Notes: generated by a model not told the origin, from the sequence alone. A stretch of 64,000 nucleotides of DNA from an uncultured Limosilactobacillus sp. (GCF_934202705.1 NZ_CAKPYE010000004.1:112172-176171); one strand, 5' to 3'. Numbered from the stretch's first letter, positions 8,029-16,643 are shown. Program-made: numbers and translations.

Positions 8029-8523
8029 ATGGAAATCACAATTAAAGGTGAAAAACGTCAATTAGTTGGTAATCCACCAATGGTGGGTGAAGAACTGCCA
8101 CACTTTAAATTATTTGACCAGAATAATGAAAAGTTAAAGACGAGGTTTCTATTTGGCAAGCCAACTTTACTCAGTGTGGTGCCAGACATTAATACTCCGG
8201 TATGTAGTTTACAAACAAAAAAGTTCAATCAAACGATGGATGACTTTGCTGGGGTCAATTTCTTAACTATTTCTACCAACCGGATTGAAGATCAACAAAA
8301 ATGGTGTGCTGCCGAAGGTGTTCAGAATATGCAATTGGTTTCCGATTATGAACAGTCATTTGGTTATGCTATGAACCTATTGATTCCTGATGAAGGAGTA
8401 TTGGCACGGTCTGTTTGGGTAATTAATGCAGACGGTAAAATCGTTTACCGCCAAATTGTTAGTGAATTGACTGATGAACCAGATTATGATGCCGCTTTAG
8501 CTGAACTTAAAAAGTTGCTATAG
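8029..8523 (+). CDS. tpx: Thiol peroxidase (Tpx, 2-Cys peroxiredoxin)
   Basis: This 164-residue cytoplasmic peroxiredoxin reduces H2O2 and organic peroxides using thioredoxin. The peroxidatic cysteine lies in VPDINTPVCSLQTKKFN, where the usual T-x-x-C context is kept, and the resolving cysteine in IEDQQKWCAAEGVQNMQLVS is in the Tpx-specific position. AAAGGAG precedes the ATG at 8029; ten extra upstream codons in frame have no support. trxA at 45839 encodes a plausible reductant. It is monocistronic. Confidence 0.93.
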   Translation: MEITIKGEKRQLVGNPPMVGEELPHFKLFDQNNEKLKTRFLFGKPTLLSVVPDINTPVCSLQTKKFNQTMDDFAGVNFLTISTNRIEDQQKWCAAEGVQNMQLVSDYEQSFGYAMNLLIPDEGVLARSVWVINADGKIVYRQIVSELTDEPDYDAALAELKKLL

Positions 8524-8527
8524 AGGG

Positions 8528-8557
8528 TTGACGCTAGGAATTAAAATAGCGTATGAT
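8528..8557 (+). promoter_or_regulatory. Promoter of the valS T-box transcript
   Basis: TTGACG (8528-8533) and TATGAT (8552-8557) are separated by 18 bases, just before the T-box Stem I. Confidence 0.75.
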
Positions 8558-8563
8558 AACAAC

Positions 8564-8789
8564 ACTAAAGCAGTGACCGAGAGGTTTTAAGATTCAATTA
8601 ACAGAGATGACTAAGTGGTGAGAAGGTCAGCTGAATCTTTTGAAGTAGCTCGCGAGCAAGCTAATTGAACGAATAAGTAGGTTAGCTCGGGTCATTCCCG
8701 TTATCTAATGATGAGTGAAGATATATTTAATATCTTAAATTAGGTGGTACCGCGAGTTAGCTCGTCCTATTGTTAGGACGGGTTTTTTT
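8564..8789 (+). promoter_or_regulatory. T-box riboswitch controlling valS
   Basis: This leader senses uncharged tRNA. A Stem I region (AAGATTCA pairing with TGAATCTT, distal GATGACTAAGTGGTGAGAAG) has a specifier-loop 3' strand TTGAAGTAG, giving the valine codon GUA at 8645-8647. The antiterminator T-box sequence AGGTGGTACCGCG is at 8742-8754. The competing terminator is CGTCCTA-TTGT-TAGGACG plus T7 at 8763-8789. The UGGU of the T-box would pair with an A discriminator base, as expected for tRNA-Val. Confidence 0.93.
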
Positions 8790-8817
8790 GTTACCATCAT
8801 GAAAGGAAGTTTTAATT

Positions 8818-11481
8818 ATGGCAGATCAATCGAAAACAATGTCAACCAAATATGATCCCACTGCTGTGGAAAAGGGCCGGTATGCTTGGTGGCAGGATCA
8901 TGGATTTTTTAAACCAAGCGGTGATCAAAAGGCTCACCCATATTCAATTGTGATTCCACCGCCGAACGTGACAGGAAAGCTGCATTTAGGCCATGCTTGG
9001 GATACGACACTTCAAGATATGATTATTCGCCAAAAACGCATGCAGGGATATGACGTTTTGTGGTTACCAGGAATGGACCACGCTGGAATTGCAACCCAAG
9101 CAAAAGTTGAAGCCCGCCTGCGTAAGCAAGGGATTTCTCGTTACGATCTCGGCCGGGAAAAGTTCGTCCAACAAGTTTGGGACTGGAAAGATGAATATGC
9201 TGATATCATTCATCAACAATGGGCAAAGATGGGTATTTCCGTGGACTATGACCGGGAACGTTTTACCCTTGATGAAGGATTAAATAAAGCAGTTCGTAAG
9301 GTCTTCGTTGACCTTTACAACAAGGGTTTGATCTACCGGGGAACCTACATTATTAACTGGGATCCACAAGCGCGGACGGCCTTATCAGACATTGAAGTTA
9401 TCCATAAGGATGACAAGGGTGCCTTTTACCATGTTAAATACCCATTTACTGATGGAACAACTTTTAATGGGCAAGACTATATCGAAATTGCTACGACGCG
9501 ACCAGAAACAATGTTTGGTGACGAGGCAGTGGCGGTGAACCCACATGATGAACGTTATAAAGGACTCGTCGGTAAGCATGTGCGAGTTCCGTTAGTAGAT
9601 CGAGAAATTGAGATTATTGCAGATGATTATGTAACTCCTGATTTTGGTACCGGGATGGTTAAGATTACCCCAGCCCACGATCCCAACGACTTTAAAGTTG
9701 GTAAGCGTCACAATTTACCAGAATTAAACACGATGAATGAAGATGCTTCCATGAACGAAAATGCTGGTAAGTACCAAGGTATGGACCGGTTTGAAGCGCG
9801 GAAAGCCATGGTAAAGGATCTTGAAGACCAAGGTTATATGCTTAAAATTGATCCAATTATTCACTCTGTAGGCCATTCAGAACGGACCGGAGTACAAGTC
9901 GAAGCTCGATTATCAACGCAGTGGTTCGTCAAAATGAAGCCACTTGCTGAAGCGGCATTAAAGAATCAGAAGACGGCTGATCGAGTTAATTTCATCCCGG
10001 GTCGTTTTGAAAATACCTTTACTCAATGGATGGAAAATATTCACGATTGGGTTATCTCCCGTCAGTTATGGTGGGGGCATCGAATTCCAGCATGGTATAA
10101 CAAGCAAACTGGTGAAATGTATGTTGGGATGGAAGCGCCAAAAGATGGGGAAAATTGGGAGCAGGATCATGATGTTTTAGACACCTGGTTCTCCAGTGCA
10201 TTGTGGCCATTTTCAACTATGGGTTGGCCAGATACTGATGCACCTGATTACAAGCGTTACTTCCCTACTAGCACATTAGTGACGGGATATGACATTATTT
10301 TCTTCTGGGTATCGCGGATGATTTTTCAGTCGCTGGAGTTTACAGGAAAAGCACCATTCCGCAACGTTTTGTTACATGGCCTTATTCGTGATGAACAAGG
10401 GCGAAAGATGAGTAAATCGTTGGGGAACGGAATTGACCCAATGGATGTGATTGCTAAATATGGAGTTGACGCTTTGCGTTGGTTCTTGGTAACCGGTTCG
10501 ACACCTGGTCAAGACATTCGTTTCTCATATAAGAAAATGGATGCAGCGTGGAATTTCATTAATAAGATTTGGAATGCCAGTCGTTATGTTATTATGAACC
10601 TCGATGGGATGGATCATGCCCCGCAACTACCAGCTCAGGATAAATGGGATTTAGCAGATCGCTGGATTTTAGCGAAGTTAAACGCCACGATTAAACAGGT
10701 TAATGACCAATTTGAAAAGTTTGAATTTGGTGAAGCCGGCCGGGCTCTCTATAATTTTATTTGGAATGATTTCTGTGATTGGTACATTGAAATGTCCAAG
10801 GAAAAGTTAACGAACGGTACTGATGAAGAAAAGAATGATACCAAGAACATTTTAGGCTATGTTTTAGATCAAACTTTGAAATTAATTCACCCAATCATGC
10901 CATTTGTTACTGAACAATTGTGGTTGTCAATGCCACATGATGGCGAATCCATTATGGTTAGTTCCTATCCAGTGACCCACGATAATCTAGCAGACGCTAG
11001 TGCAGTGGAACAGATGGGGGACCTAATTGATTTAATTAAAGCCGTGCGGACAATTCGAAATGATGCTGGAGCACCATTATCAAAGCCGGTTAATATGTTA
11101 ATTAAGGTCGATACTAACGAATTAGGGAATATTTTTAAAGATAACGAAGACTATATTCAACGTTTCTGCCATCCTGCAAAATTAACAATTTCGACAGCAG
11201 TAACGGCGCCAAAATTGGCTATGAGTGGTATTTTAGCGGGTGCCACTGTGTACATTCCAATGGCAGAGTTGGTAGATCTTGATGAAGAAAAGGCCAAGAT
11301 TCAGGATGAAATTGCCAAGTTACAGAAGGAGGTTGAGCGATCAGCCAAGAAACTGGGCAACGATAAATTTGTGCAAAATGCACCAGAAAAGGTTGTTAAT
11401 GAAGAACGCAAGAAAGCCGATGAATGGCAGCAAAAACTAAATGCTGCTCAAGAGCGGCTTACATCGTTAGAAAATGCGTAA
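8818..11481 (+). CDS. valS: Valyl-tRNA synthetase
   Basis: This 887-residue class Ia synthetase charges tRNA-Val. It shows the HIGH-type motif PPPNVTGKLHLGHAW at about residue 50, the CP1 editing domain with TTRPETMFGDEAV and the GTGMVKITPAHDPND segment, the KMSKS motif GRKMSKSLGNGIDP, an anticodon-binding domain, and a C-terminal coiled coil (LDEEKAKIQDEIAKLQKEVE) typical of bacterial ValRS. Length is normal. An AAAGGAAG ribosome-binding site lies about 8 bases upstream of the ATG. Expression is controlled by the preceding T-box. Confidence 0.98.
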   Translation: MADQSKTMSTKYDPTAVEKGRYAWWQDHGFFKPSGDQKAHPYSIVIPPPNVTGKLHLGHAWDTTLQDMIIRQKRMQGYDVLWLPGMDHAGIATQAKVEARLRKQGISRYDLGREKFVQQVWDWKDEYADIIHQQWAKMGISVDYDRERFTLDEGLNKAVRKVFVDLYNKGLIYRGTYIINWDPQARTALSDIEVIHKDDKGAFYHVKYPFTDGTTFNGQDYIEIATTRPETMFGDEAVAVNPHDERYKGLVGKHVRVPLVDREIEIIADDYVTPDFGTGMVKITPAHDPNDFKVGKRHNLPELNTMNEDASMNENAGKYQGMDRFEARKAMVKDLEDQGYMLKIDPIIHSVGHSERTGVQVEARLSTQWFVKMKPLAEAALKNQKTADRVNFIPGRFENTFTQWMENIHDWVISRQLWWGHRIPAWYNKQTGEMYVGMEAPKDGENWEQDHDVLDTWFSSALWPFSTMGWPDTDAPDYKRYFPTSTLVTGYDIIFFWVSRMIFQSLEFTGKAPFRNVLLHGLIRDEQGRKMSKSLGNGIDPMDVIAKYGVDALRWFLVTGSTPGQDIRFSYKKMDAAWNFINKIWNASRYVIMNLDGMDHAPQLPAQDKWDLADRWILAKLNATIKQVNDQFEKFEFGEAGRALYNFIWNDFCDWYIEMSKEKLTNGTDEEKNDTKNILGYVLDQTLKLIHPIMPFVTEQLWLSMPHDGESIMVSSYPVTHDNLADASAVEQMGDLIDLIKAVRTIRNDAGAPLSKPVNMLIKVDTNELGNIFKDNEDYIQRFCHPAKLTISTAVTAPKLAMSGILAGATVYIPMAELVDLDEEKAKIQDEIAKLQKEVERSAKKLGNDKFVQNAPEKVVNEERKKADEWQQKLNAAQERLTSLENA

Positions 11482-11488
11482 TTGAATT

Positions 11489-11527
11489 GAGGCTGAAGGA
11501 AGCAGAGTTCTTTCCAGCCTCTTTTTT
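11489..11527 (+). terminator. Terminator after valS
   Basis: GAGGCTG pairs with CAGCCTC, with an inner AAGGAA/TTCTTT stem, followed by T6. Confidence 0.8.
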
Positions 11528-11547
11528 GGACCAAAAGGAGCAAAAAA

Positions 11548-12873
11548 ATGGCAGTTGAAACTTACCAGGAAGCGTTAACTTTCATTCATGAACGACCGCG
11601 GTTTAAGAAAAAACCAACTCTTGATCGAATGCGCTTATTTTTAAACCGTCTCGGCAATCCTGAACGCGGACAACACTATATTCACATTACTGGGACCAAT
11701 GGGAAAGGGTCAGTGGTAGCAATGACCAGACAAATGCTGATGGATCAGGGGTTAACAGTGGGCTCTTTTACATCACCATTTATTACCCGTTTTAATGAAC
11801 GAATTGCTATTAATGGGCACCCCATTAGCGACCAGGACTTAGTACACTATACTCAACGAGTTGAACCGGTTGTTAATGAACTAGATCAGGAATTGCCCGA
11901 GGGCGGACCGACAGAATTTGAAATTGATACAGCAATCATGTTTTGTTATTTTGCTGATCATAACTTAGATGTTGTTATTTTGGAGGTCGGTATTGGGGGA
12001 ACTTATGATTCGACTAATGTAATTGAAAATCCTGCTGTGATCGCAATCGTAACGGTTGGTTATGATCATATGAAGTATTTAGGATCAACGTTAGCAGAAA
12101 TTGCTCAACATAAGGCTGGAATTATTAAAGACGGAGTACCAGTAGTAGTGGGCAATTTACCGACTGAGGCGCAACAGGTAATTCAGAGAACAGCAGCGGA
12201 ACACCATAGCCTTCTTTATCAACTGGGTCGAAATTTTCAAAGCGAACTGGAAGTTCTGCACGGAATCTATCCTGAAATTATGTACACCGGGCTACAATTA
12301 CATCGTGAGCGGTATCGCTTATCTTTGGCTGGTGATTATCAAAGGGTTAATTGCGGAGTAGCGTTAACAATTGTGCAGCTCTTTATGCAAGAGCAGGGGT
12401 TAAATTTAGATCTACGAGAAATCAGGGTGGCACTTCATAACACTAAGTGGCCGGGCCGAATGGAATTGGTGAACGAAGAACCTTTGGTGATTTTAGACGG
12501 AGCACATAATTTACCTGGAATGCAGGCGTTGGTAGAAACAATTAGAAATGATTTGAGAAGCCATCAAGTTTACGTATTAGTAGCAATCTTAGCAGATAAA
12601 CAATATGATTTGATGCTTGGTGAGCTGGCAAGCCTAAGTAATGTCCATATCACGGTGACTTCTTTTGCAGGCCCGTCTGCTAATCGGCCGAGTGCTGACC
12701 TAAGTTCAATTGTTCAAACGATTCCAAGTTACTATCCCATTCAAGTGGTGAGAGATTGGCAACAAGCATTAGCTTACATCACGACAGAAATTTCTACGGA
12801 TGATGTAGTTTTAATCACCGGCTCGCTTTATTTCATCTCAGATGTTCGTCATTTAATGTTAGATGAAAAATAA
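11548..12873 (+). CDS. folC: Folylpolyglutamate synthase / dihydrofolate synthase
   Basis: This 441-residue Mur-ligase-like enzyme adds glutamate to folates (and possibly to dihydropteroate), which retains folates in the cell. The nucleotide loop GTNGKGSVVAM lies at about residue 50. Further motifs are TSPFITRFNERI, the EVGIGGTYDSTNV metal-binding region, HKAGIIKDGVPVV, and the C-domain LDGAHNLPGM. The start ATG follows AAAGGAG. It lies between valS and radC as in many Firmicutes. Whether it also has dihydrofolate synthase activity cannot be told from sequence alone. Confidence 0.95.
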   Translation: MAVETYQEALTFIHERPRFKKKPTLDRMRLFLNRLGNPERGQHYIHITGTNGKGSVVAMTRQMLMDQGLTVGSFTSPFITRFNERIAINGHPISDQDLVHYTQRVEPVVNELDQELPEGGPTEFEIDTAIMFCYFADHNLDVVILEVGIGGTYDSTNVIENPAVIAIVTVGYDHMKYLGSTLAEIAQHKAGIIKDGVPVVVGNLPTEAQQVIQRTAAEHHSLLYQLGRNFQSELEVLHGIYPEIMYTGLQLHRERYRLSLAGDYQRVNCGVALTIVQLFMQEQGLNLDLREIRVALHNTKWPGRMELVNEEPLVILDGAHNLPGMQALVETIRNDLRSHQVYVLVAILADKQYDLMLGELASLSNVHITVTSFAGPSANRPSADLSSIVQTIPSYYPIQVVRDWQQALAYITTEISTDDVVLITGSLYFISDVRHLMLDEK

Positions 12874-12918
12874 TTTCATTAATCTCCTCCGTATATAAAA
12901 AGTGAAGGGAGAGATTTG

Positions 12919-13527
12919 ATGTTTTTAGAAGATCCGATTAACAGTTATCAACAATTAGTACGGGGATATTTTACTGATCAGCCAAAGTTAGCAGCAGAGA
13001 TACTAGAAAAAATTCCGACTCCGACTGACTTTCGTCAGTTAGGCAAAAATGAATTACAATATTTCAAGAGTAATTATCCAGAAATGATTAAATTTTTGTT
13101 TGCTATTCAATTGGGAGAAGTAATTGTTAAAAGTCCTCGTAATATTTATGGGCACGCCTACTCAAGTACCCTGGTTGGTAGAAATTTTGTGGAAGAATGC
13201 GCTGGTGATAGTCAAGAAAGTGTAACGGTCCTCTGTACGGATGTGCATAATGAGATCATTGCACGACGTCAGTTATTTATCGGTGGACGAAGTCAGTGTA
13301 GTTTGTATCCTGATCAGATTTATCGTTACGCATTAAAAAATTGTGCATCAGGAGTAATTATTGTACATAACCATCCTAGCGGAGGTACTGAGCCGTCAGA
13401 TAACGATCTAATGATGTGCCAACGGTTGGAGCGTGCAGGGAACCTAATTGGAATTCAACTAATTGATTTTTTGGTGATTGGCCATGGCAATTATTATAGT
13501 TGGCGGGAAAATATCGAAGACCTTTAA
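12919..13527 (+). CDS. radC: RadC/MPN-domain JAMM protein
   Basis: This 202-residue protein has an N-terminal helix-hairpin-helix-like region and a C-terminal MPN (JAMM) fold. The zinc motif is intact: the HNHPSGG...SDND segment near residue 155 carries both histidines, the serine and the aspartate. Historically called DNA repair protein RadC, its biochemical role is uncertain. The ATG at 12919 has AAGGGAG at a good distance; a TTG directly before it is an alternative start. It sits directly upstream of mreB, the conserved order in Firmicutes. Confidence 0.9.
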   Translation: MFLEDPINSYQQLVRGYFTDQPKLAAEILEKIPTPTDFRQLGKNELQYFKSNYPEMIKFLFAIQLGEVIVKSPRNIYGHAYSSTLVGRNFVEECAGDSQESVTVLCTDVHNEIIARRQLFIGGRSQCSLYPDQIYRYALKNCASGVIIVHNHPSGGTEPSDNDLMMCQRLERAGNLIGIQLIDFLVIGHGNYYSWRENIEDL

Positions 13528-13607
13528 TTATCTTAAAATGTTTATAAAAGAATGGTTTTTTTAAGCTGAGTGTAGTATATTGTGACTGTTAATCTGCGGA
13601 ACGGCTA

Positions 13608-13616
13608 TGGTATAAT
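13608..13616 (+). promoter_or_regulatory. Extended -10 promoter upstream of mreB
   Basis: TG-G-TATAAT lies 57 bases before the chosen mreB start. The -35 region is weak, so the extended -10 probably carries recognition. Confidence 0.6.
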
Positions 13617-13672
13617 ACTGCTGTTCTATAATAAAAAGATATTGGAAACCAAAAATGAAGGGACGACATAGA

Positions 13673-14683
13673 TTGCCATTAGGAATTGGAACCAAAAATA
13701 TTGGTATTGATTTAGGAACTGCCAATACAATTGTTTACATTGAAGGAAAGGGAATCGTTTTACGTGAACCATCCGTTGTGGCGCGGAACAAGAAGTCTGG
13801 CGAAGTGATTTCGGTTGGTGAAGCCGCCCGTGATATGATTGGAAGGACTCCTGCTAGCATTGTTGCAATTCGCCCAATGAAGGATGGAGTCATTGCTGAT
13901 TATGACACTACTGTTGCAATGATGAAATACTATATGGAAAAAGCACTGGGCGGAAACTCAGGGAAACCATATGTCATGGTTTGTGTACCTAGCGGAATTA
14001 CTGAAGTTGAAAAACGGGCAGTGATTGATGCAACGCGTGTTGCTGGTGCAAGGGATGCATATGTAATTGAAGAGCCATTTGCAGCTGCAATTGGTGCTGG
14101 TTTACCAGTAATGGATCCGACTGGGAGTATGGTTGTAGACATTGGTGGTGGAACTACTGATGTTGCTACTATCTCACTTGGTGGGATTGTTTCCAGTCGT
14201 TCGATTCGGATGGCTGGTGATAAAATGAATGATGCCATCATTCAATTTATTCGTCAGAATAAGAACCTATTGATTGGTGAACGAACAGCCGAAAAGTTGA
14301 AGTGGGACATTGGTTCGGCTTCTCCGGAGGCTGCAAAAGATATGGAAAGTTCAGAGGTTCGTGGTCGAGATCTCGTAACTGGATTACCAAAAACGATGGA
14401 AGTAACAGCTGAAGAACTTTCTGGTGCCCTTCAGGATGTTGTAGCTGAAATAATCGATGCAATTAAGTCGACTTTGGAAGAGACCTCACCTGAAATTGCT
14501 GCCGATGTTATTGATCATGGGATTGTTTTAACTGGTGGTGGTTCACTGTTGAAGCATTTACCAGATGTCATTGCGGATGCAACTAAAGTTCCAGTCTTTA
14601 TTGCTAACGATCCATTGGATTGTGTTGCTATTGGGACTGGTGAATCCCTAAAGAGCATTGATGTGATGAAGAAGAAAAAGTAA
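13673..14683 (+). CDS. mreB: Rod shape-determining protein MreB
   Basis: This 336-residue actin homologue assembles membrane-associated filaments that guide lateral wall synthesis. The actin fold motifs are clear: GIDLGTANTIVYIEGKGIVL (phosphate 1), MVVDIGGGTTDVATISLGG (phosphate 2), and GIVLTGGGSLLKHLP (adenosine). I prefer TTG 13673, which gives the usual short N-terminus MPLGIGTKNIGID and has GAAGGG about 10 bases upstream. An ATG at 13655 would add six residues. It is the first gene of mreBCD, followed by an unusual structured spacer. Confidence 0.95.
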   Translation: MPLGIGTKNIGIDLGTANTIVYIEGKGIVLREPSVVARNKKSGEVISVGEAARDMIGRTPASIVAIRPMKDGVIADYDTTVAMMKYYMEKALGGNSGKPYVMVCVPSGITEVEKRAVIDATRVAGARDAYVIEEPFAAAIGAGLPVMDPTGSMVVDIGGGTTDVATISLGGIVSSRSIRMAGDKMNDAIIQFIRQNKNLLIGERTAEKLKWDIGSASPEAAKDMESSEVRGRDLVTGLPKTMEVTAEELSGALQDVVAEIIDAIKSTLEETSPEIAADVIDHGIVLTGGGSLLKHLPDVIADATKVPVFIANDPLDCVAIGTGESLKSIDVMKKKK

Positions 14684-14693
14684 TTCAAATAAA

Positions 14694-14779
14694 CCAATTA
14701 AGGAATAACTATCCAGGTGGGCGGAGTGAGTCGCAAAACGATGTGTTTTGTCAAGCTCCGCTTCACTTTTCTTAATTGG
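14694..14779 (+). other. Nested inverted-repeat RNA element in the mreB-mreC spacer
   Basis: The 112-base spacer can fold almost completely. The outer stem CCAATTAAG (14694-14702) pairs perfectly with CTTAATTGG (14771-14779). The middle stem GCGGAG (14721-14726) pairs with CTCCGC (14756-14761), and the inner stem CAAAAC (14734-14739) with GTTTTG (14745-14750). The outer 3' arm ends just at the GGGAGGAGG ribosome-binding site of mreC. There is no T-run, so it is not a simple terminator. A processing site or translational control element is plausible. Confidence 0.6.
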
Positions 14780-14795
14780 GAGGAGGATTTTAGGA

Positions 14796-15647
14796 ATGCG
14801 AAAGTTTTTTTCCAACCGGCGCCTTGTCTTTATTGTTGTAGTGCTGGTGCTTGCATTCGGATTAATGGGTGGATCAGTGGCTATTCGGAACCGTCGTCAA
14901 ACACCACCACTAATTCAACAATTTGGAAATGATATTATCGGGATTGTTGATGGGGTAATTGCGTACCCGGTTAATGCCGCTGAACATGGTGTTCAGTCAT
15001 TCACCGAACTTTTAAATACCTATTCTGAAAACCAAAAGTTGAAAGAACAGGTATCTGATCTTGCACAAGCCAAAGTTCGTGATCAGACTTTATCTAAAGA
15101 AAATCGTGAATTAAAGAAGGAATTAAAAGTTAGCAAGTCAATGACCGACTATTCTACCATTAGTGCTGCGGTAATGTCGCGGACGCCGTCATCCTGGCAG
15201 AAACAATTAGTTATCAATAAAGGCCAAACCAATGGAATTAAGAAGAACATGCCGGTAATGTCATCTGGCGGGTTAATTGGTCGAATCACGGAAGTTAATC
15301 AAACCAATAGTAAAGTTGAATTGTTAAGTAACACAAGTGAATCTGCAAACCGGTTTGCAATTCAAATTAACGGTGAGGGTGGCAAAACGGTAAACGGAAT
15401 TATTACTGATTATGACTCAGAAACGAATAGTTTGATCATGGGTCAAGTAACTTCAAAGGCTAAAATCAAAAAAGGAACCAAGGTGGTCACTAGTGGTATG
15501 GGTGGTATCACTCCAAAGGGACTTTATGTCGGTCGGGTTTCCAAAGTTGGTAAAGATGACTATGGGCTGGCGCAAAAAATTTATATTAAGCCGGCTGGTA
15601 ATTTTAATGATGTTAATATAGTAACAGTTGCTGAATTAGACTCATAG
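14796..15647 (+). CDS. mreC: Rod shape-determining protein MreC
   Basis: This 283-residue bitopic protein organises the elongation complex between MreB inside and penicillin-binding proteins outside. It starts with basic MRKFFSNRR, then one membrane helix (about residues 10-28), an extracellular coiled coil (residues 70-110, rich in Lys/Glu/Leu) and the C-terminal beta-rich MreC domain (MSRTPSSWQKQLVINKGQ, GLIGRITEVNQTNSKVELLS). Length is normal. The ATG at 14796 is 9 bases after GGAGGAGG. Sixteen upstream in-frame codons overlap the structured spacer and are unlikely to be translated. Confidence 0.95.
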   Translation: MRKFFSNRRLVFIVVVLVLAFGLMGGSVAIRNRRQTPPLIQQFGNDIIGIVDGVIAYPVNAAEHGVQSFTELLNTYSENQKLKEQVSDLAQAKVRDQTLSKENRELKKELKVSKSMTDYSTISAAVMSRTPSSWQKQLVINKGQTNGIKKNMPVMSSGGLIGRITEVNQTNSKVELLSNTSESANRFAIQINGEGGKTVNGIITDYDSETNSLIMGQVTSKAKIKKGTKVVTSGMGGITPKGLYVGRVSKVGKDDYGLAQKIYIKPAGNFNDVNIVTVAELDS

Positions 15648-15658
15648 GAGGGAATAAA

Positions 15659-16195
15659 ATGTATCGTTTATCTCGATTAAGATTCTTATTCCCAATTGGT
15701 TTGTTGCTTGCATTCTTTTTGGATGGGTCGCTGAGCAAAGTCTTTGCTAATCAATTTTTTAGCTTCCCATACTCAATGGTGAGCCAACTGGTCTTATTAT
15801 GGCTCGTTTTGGCATATTTTTTTGAAGAGAACATTAAAATTCCGCTATACGGTTTTGCGGTTTTAATCGGGGTGTTAAGCGATCTATTTTATTCCGGAGT
15901 TTTGGGATTGTTTATTGTTTTATACCCTTTAATGGTATGGTTAACTAAATTACTGGCGAACTTCTTTAATGAAAATTTTTTCAATACCTTGATGATTTTC
16001 TTTATTAATGTTTGTGTCTTTCAATTGTTAAATTATTGGGCATTTTTATTAATTGGTGTCATTCATGTTAAATTTGGTAGTTTTCTGCTTTATACACTGG
16101 CACCAACATTAGCTCTAAATTTAGTTTATTTTGTGGTGTTGTATTGGCCAATTCATGAACTGTATCAACATGTACTGTCAACGCAGCGTTCTTGA
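15659..16195 (+). CDS. mreD: Rod shape-determining protein MreD
   Basis: This 178-residue polytopic membrane protein is the third component of the MreBCD elongation complex. It has five to six hydrophobic segments (LRFLFPIGLLLAFFL near the start, SQLVLLWLVLAYFF, LYGFAVLIGVLSDLFYSGVL and so on), consistent with MreD topology. The ATG follows AGGAGGG, 11 bases after mreC. In many Firmicutes minC and minD follow mreD; here the next feature is the T-box leader, so they are not at this locus. Confidence 0.9.
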   Translation: MYRLSRLRFLFPIGLLLAFFLDGSLSKVFANQFFSFPYSMVSQLVLLWLVLAYFFEENIKIPLYGFAVLIGVLSDLFYSGVLGLFIVLYPLMVWLTKLLANFFNENFFNTLMIFFINVCVFQLLNYWAFLLIGVIHVKFGSFLLYTLAPTLALNLVYFVVLYWPIHELYQHVLSTQRS

Positions 16196-16220
16196 TTATG
16201 AGAACTTTTTAATATTAATG

Positions 16221-16249
16221 TTGACAATTGAATTTAACATGGTTATTAT
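16221..16249 (+). promoter_or_regulatory. Consensus promoter of the amino-acid transporter transcript
   Basis: TTGACA (16221-16226) and TATTAT (16244-16249) are separated by 17 bases and lie immediately upstream of the T-box Stem I. Confidence 0.85.
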
Positions 16250-16471
16250 ACTTATAACAAATTAAAGACCAAGAACAGACTAGTAGAGTGATTAGTTATT
16301 TACAGAAAGTTTCGATGGATGAGAGGAAACATTAACTAGCACTCGAATCACAACTGTGAGTTGGCTACTGAACGAAAGGTAGCACGGGGTAGCCCGTTAT
16401 AGCGCAGAGTTTATTTGAACTTAATGAGGTTAAATCTGTGAAGATTTAACATTAATGAGGTGGAACCGCTG

Positions 16472-16511
16472 AAAAGCCCTCTTACTACTGTCTAGTAGTA
16501 AGAGGGCTTTT
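16472..16511 (+). terminator. T-box terminator 1 of the transporter leader
   Basis: An 18-bp perfect stem, AAAAGCCCTCTTACTACT with its complement, is closed by a GTCT loop. The stem itself ends in TTTT, and one further G-C pair at 16471/16512 is possible. Confidence 0.85.
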
Positions 16512-16579
16512 CGGTTTAAATGAACTCATTGAGGTAACTAGTGTAAGCTAGTTATAAATTGGGGTGGAAACACGGTTTA

Positions 16580-16616
16580 GCGTCCCCTTGGACTTTGTCC
16601 AGGGGGACGCTTTTTT
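16580..16616 (+). terminator. T-box terminator 2 of the transporter leader
   Basis: GCGTCCCC pairs with GGGGACGC around a smaller inner hairpin (TGGAC/GTCCA), followed by T6. It lies 28 bases before the permease start. Confidence 0.9.
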
Positions 16617-16643
16617 GCTTTAACAGAGAGTAGGAGGTTGCTT

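Larger units (their letters stand above)
16256..16616 (+). promoter_or_regulatory. T-box leader with one Stem I and two tandem antiterminator/terminator modules
   Basis: Stem I is recognisable: CCAA/TTGG with a GA-type turn, ACAG/CTGT, an AGTA-bearing specifier loop, GAGTG/CACTC, and a distal CAGAAAG...GATGGATGAGAGG arm. The specifier strand GAATCACAA reads ACA (Thr) in the register seen in valS and alaS, or CAC (His) one base earlier. The first T-box is GAGGTGGAACCGC (16458-16469), followed by terminator 1 (16472-16511). A second T-box-like GGGGTGGAAACACGG (16561-16575) is followed by terminator 2 (16580-16616). Both carry UGGA, predicting a U discriminator base. Only a small hairpin, not a second Stem I, lies between them. 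Confidence 0.85.
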
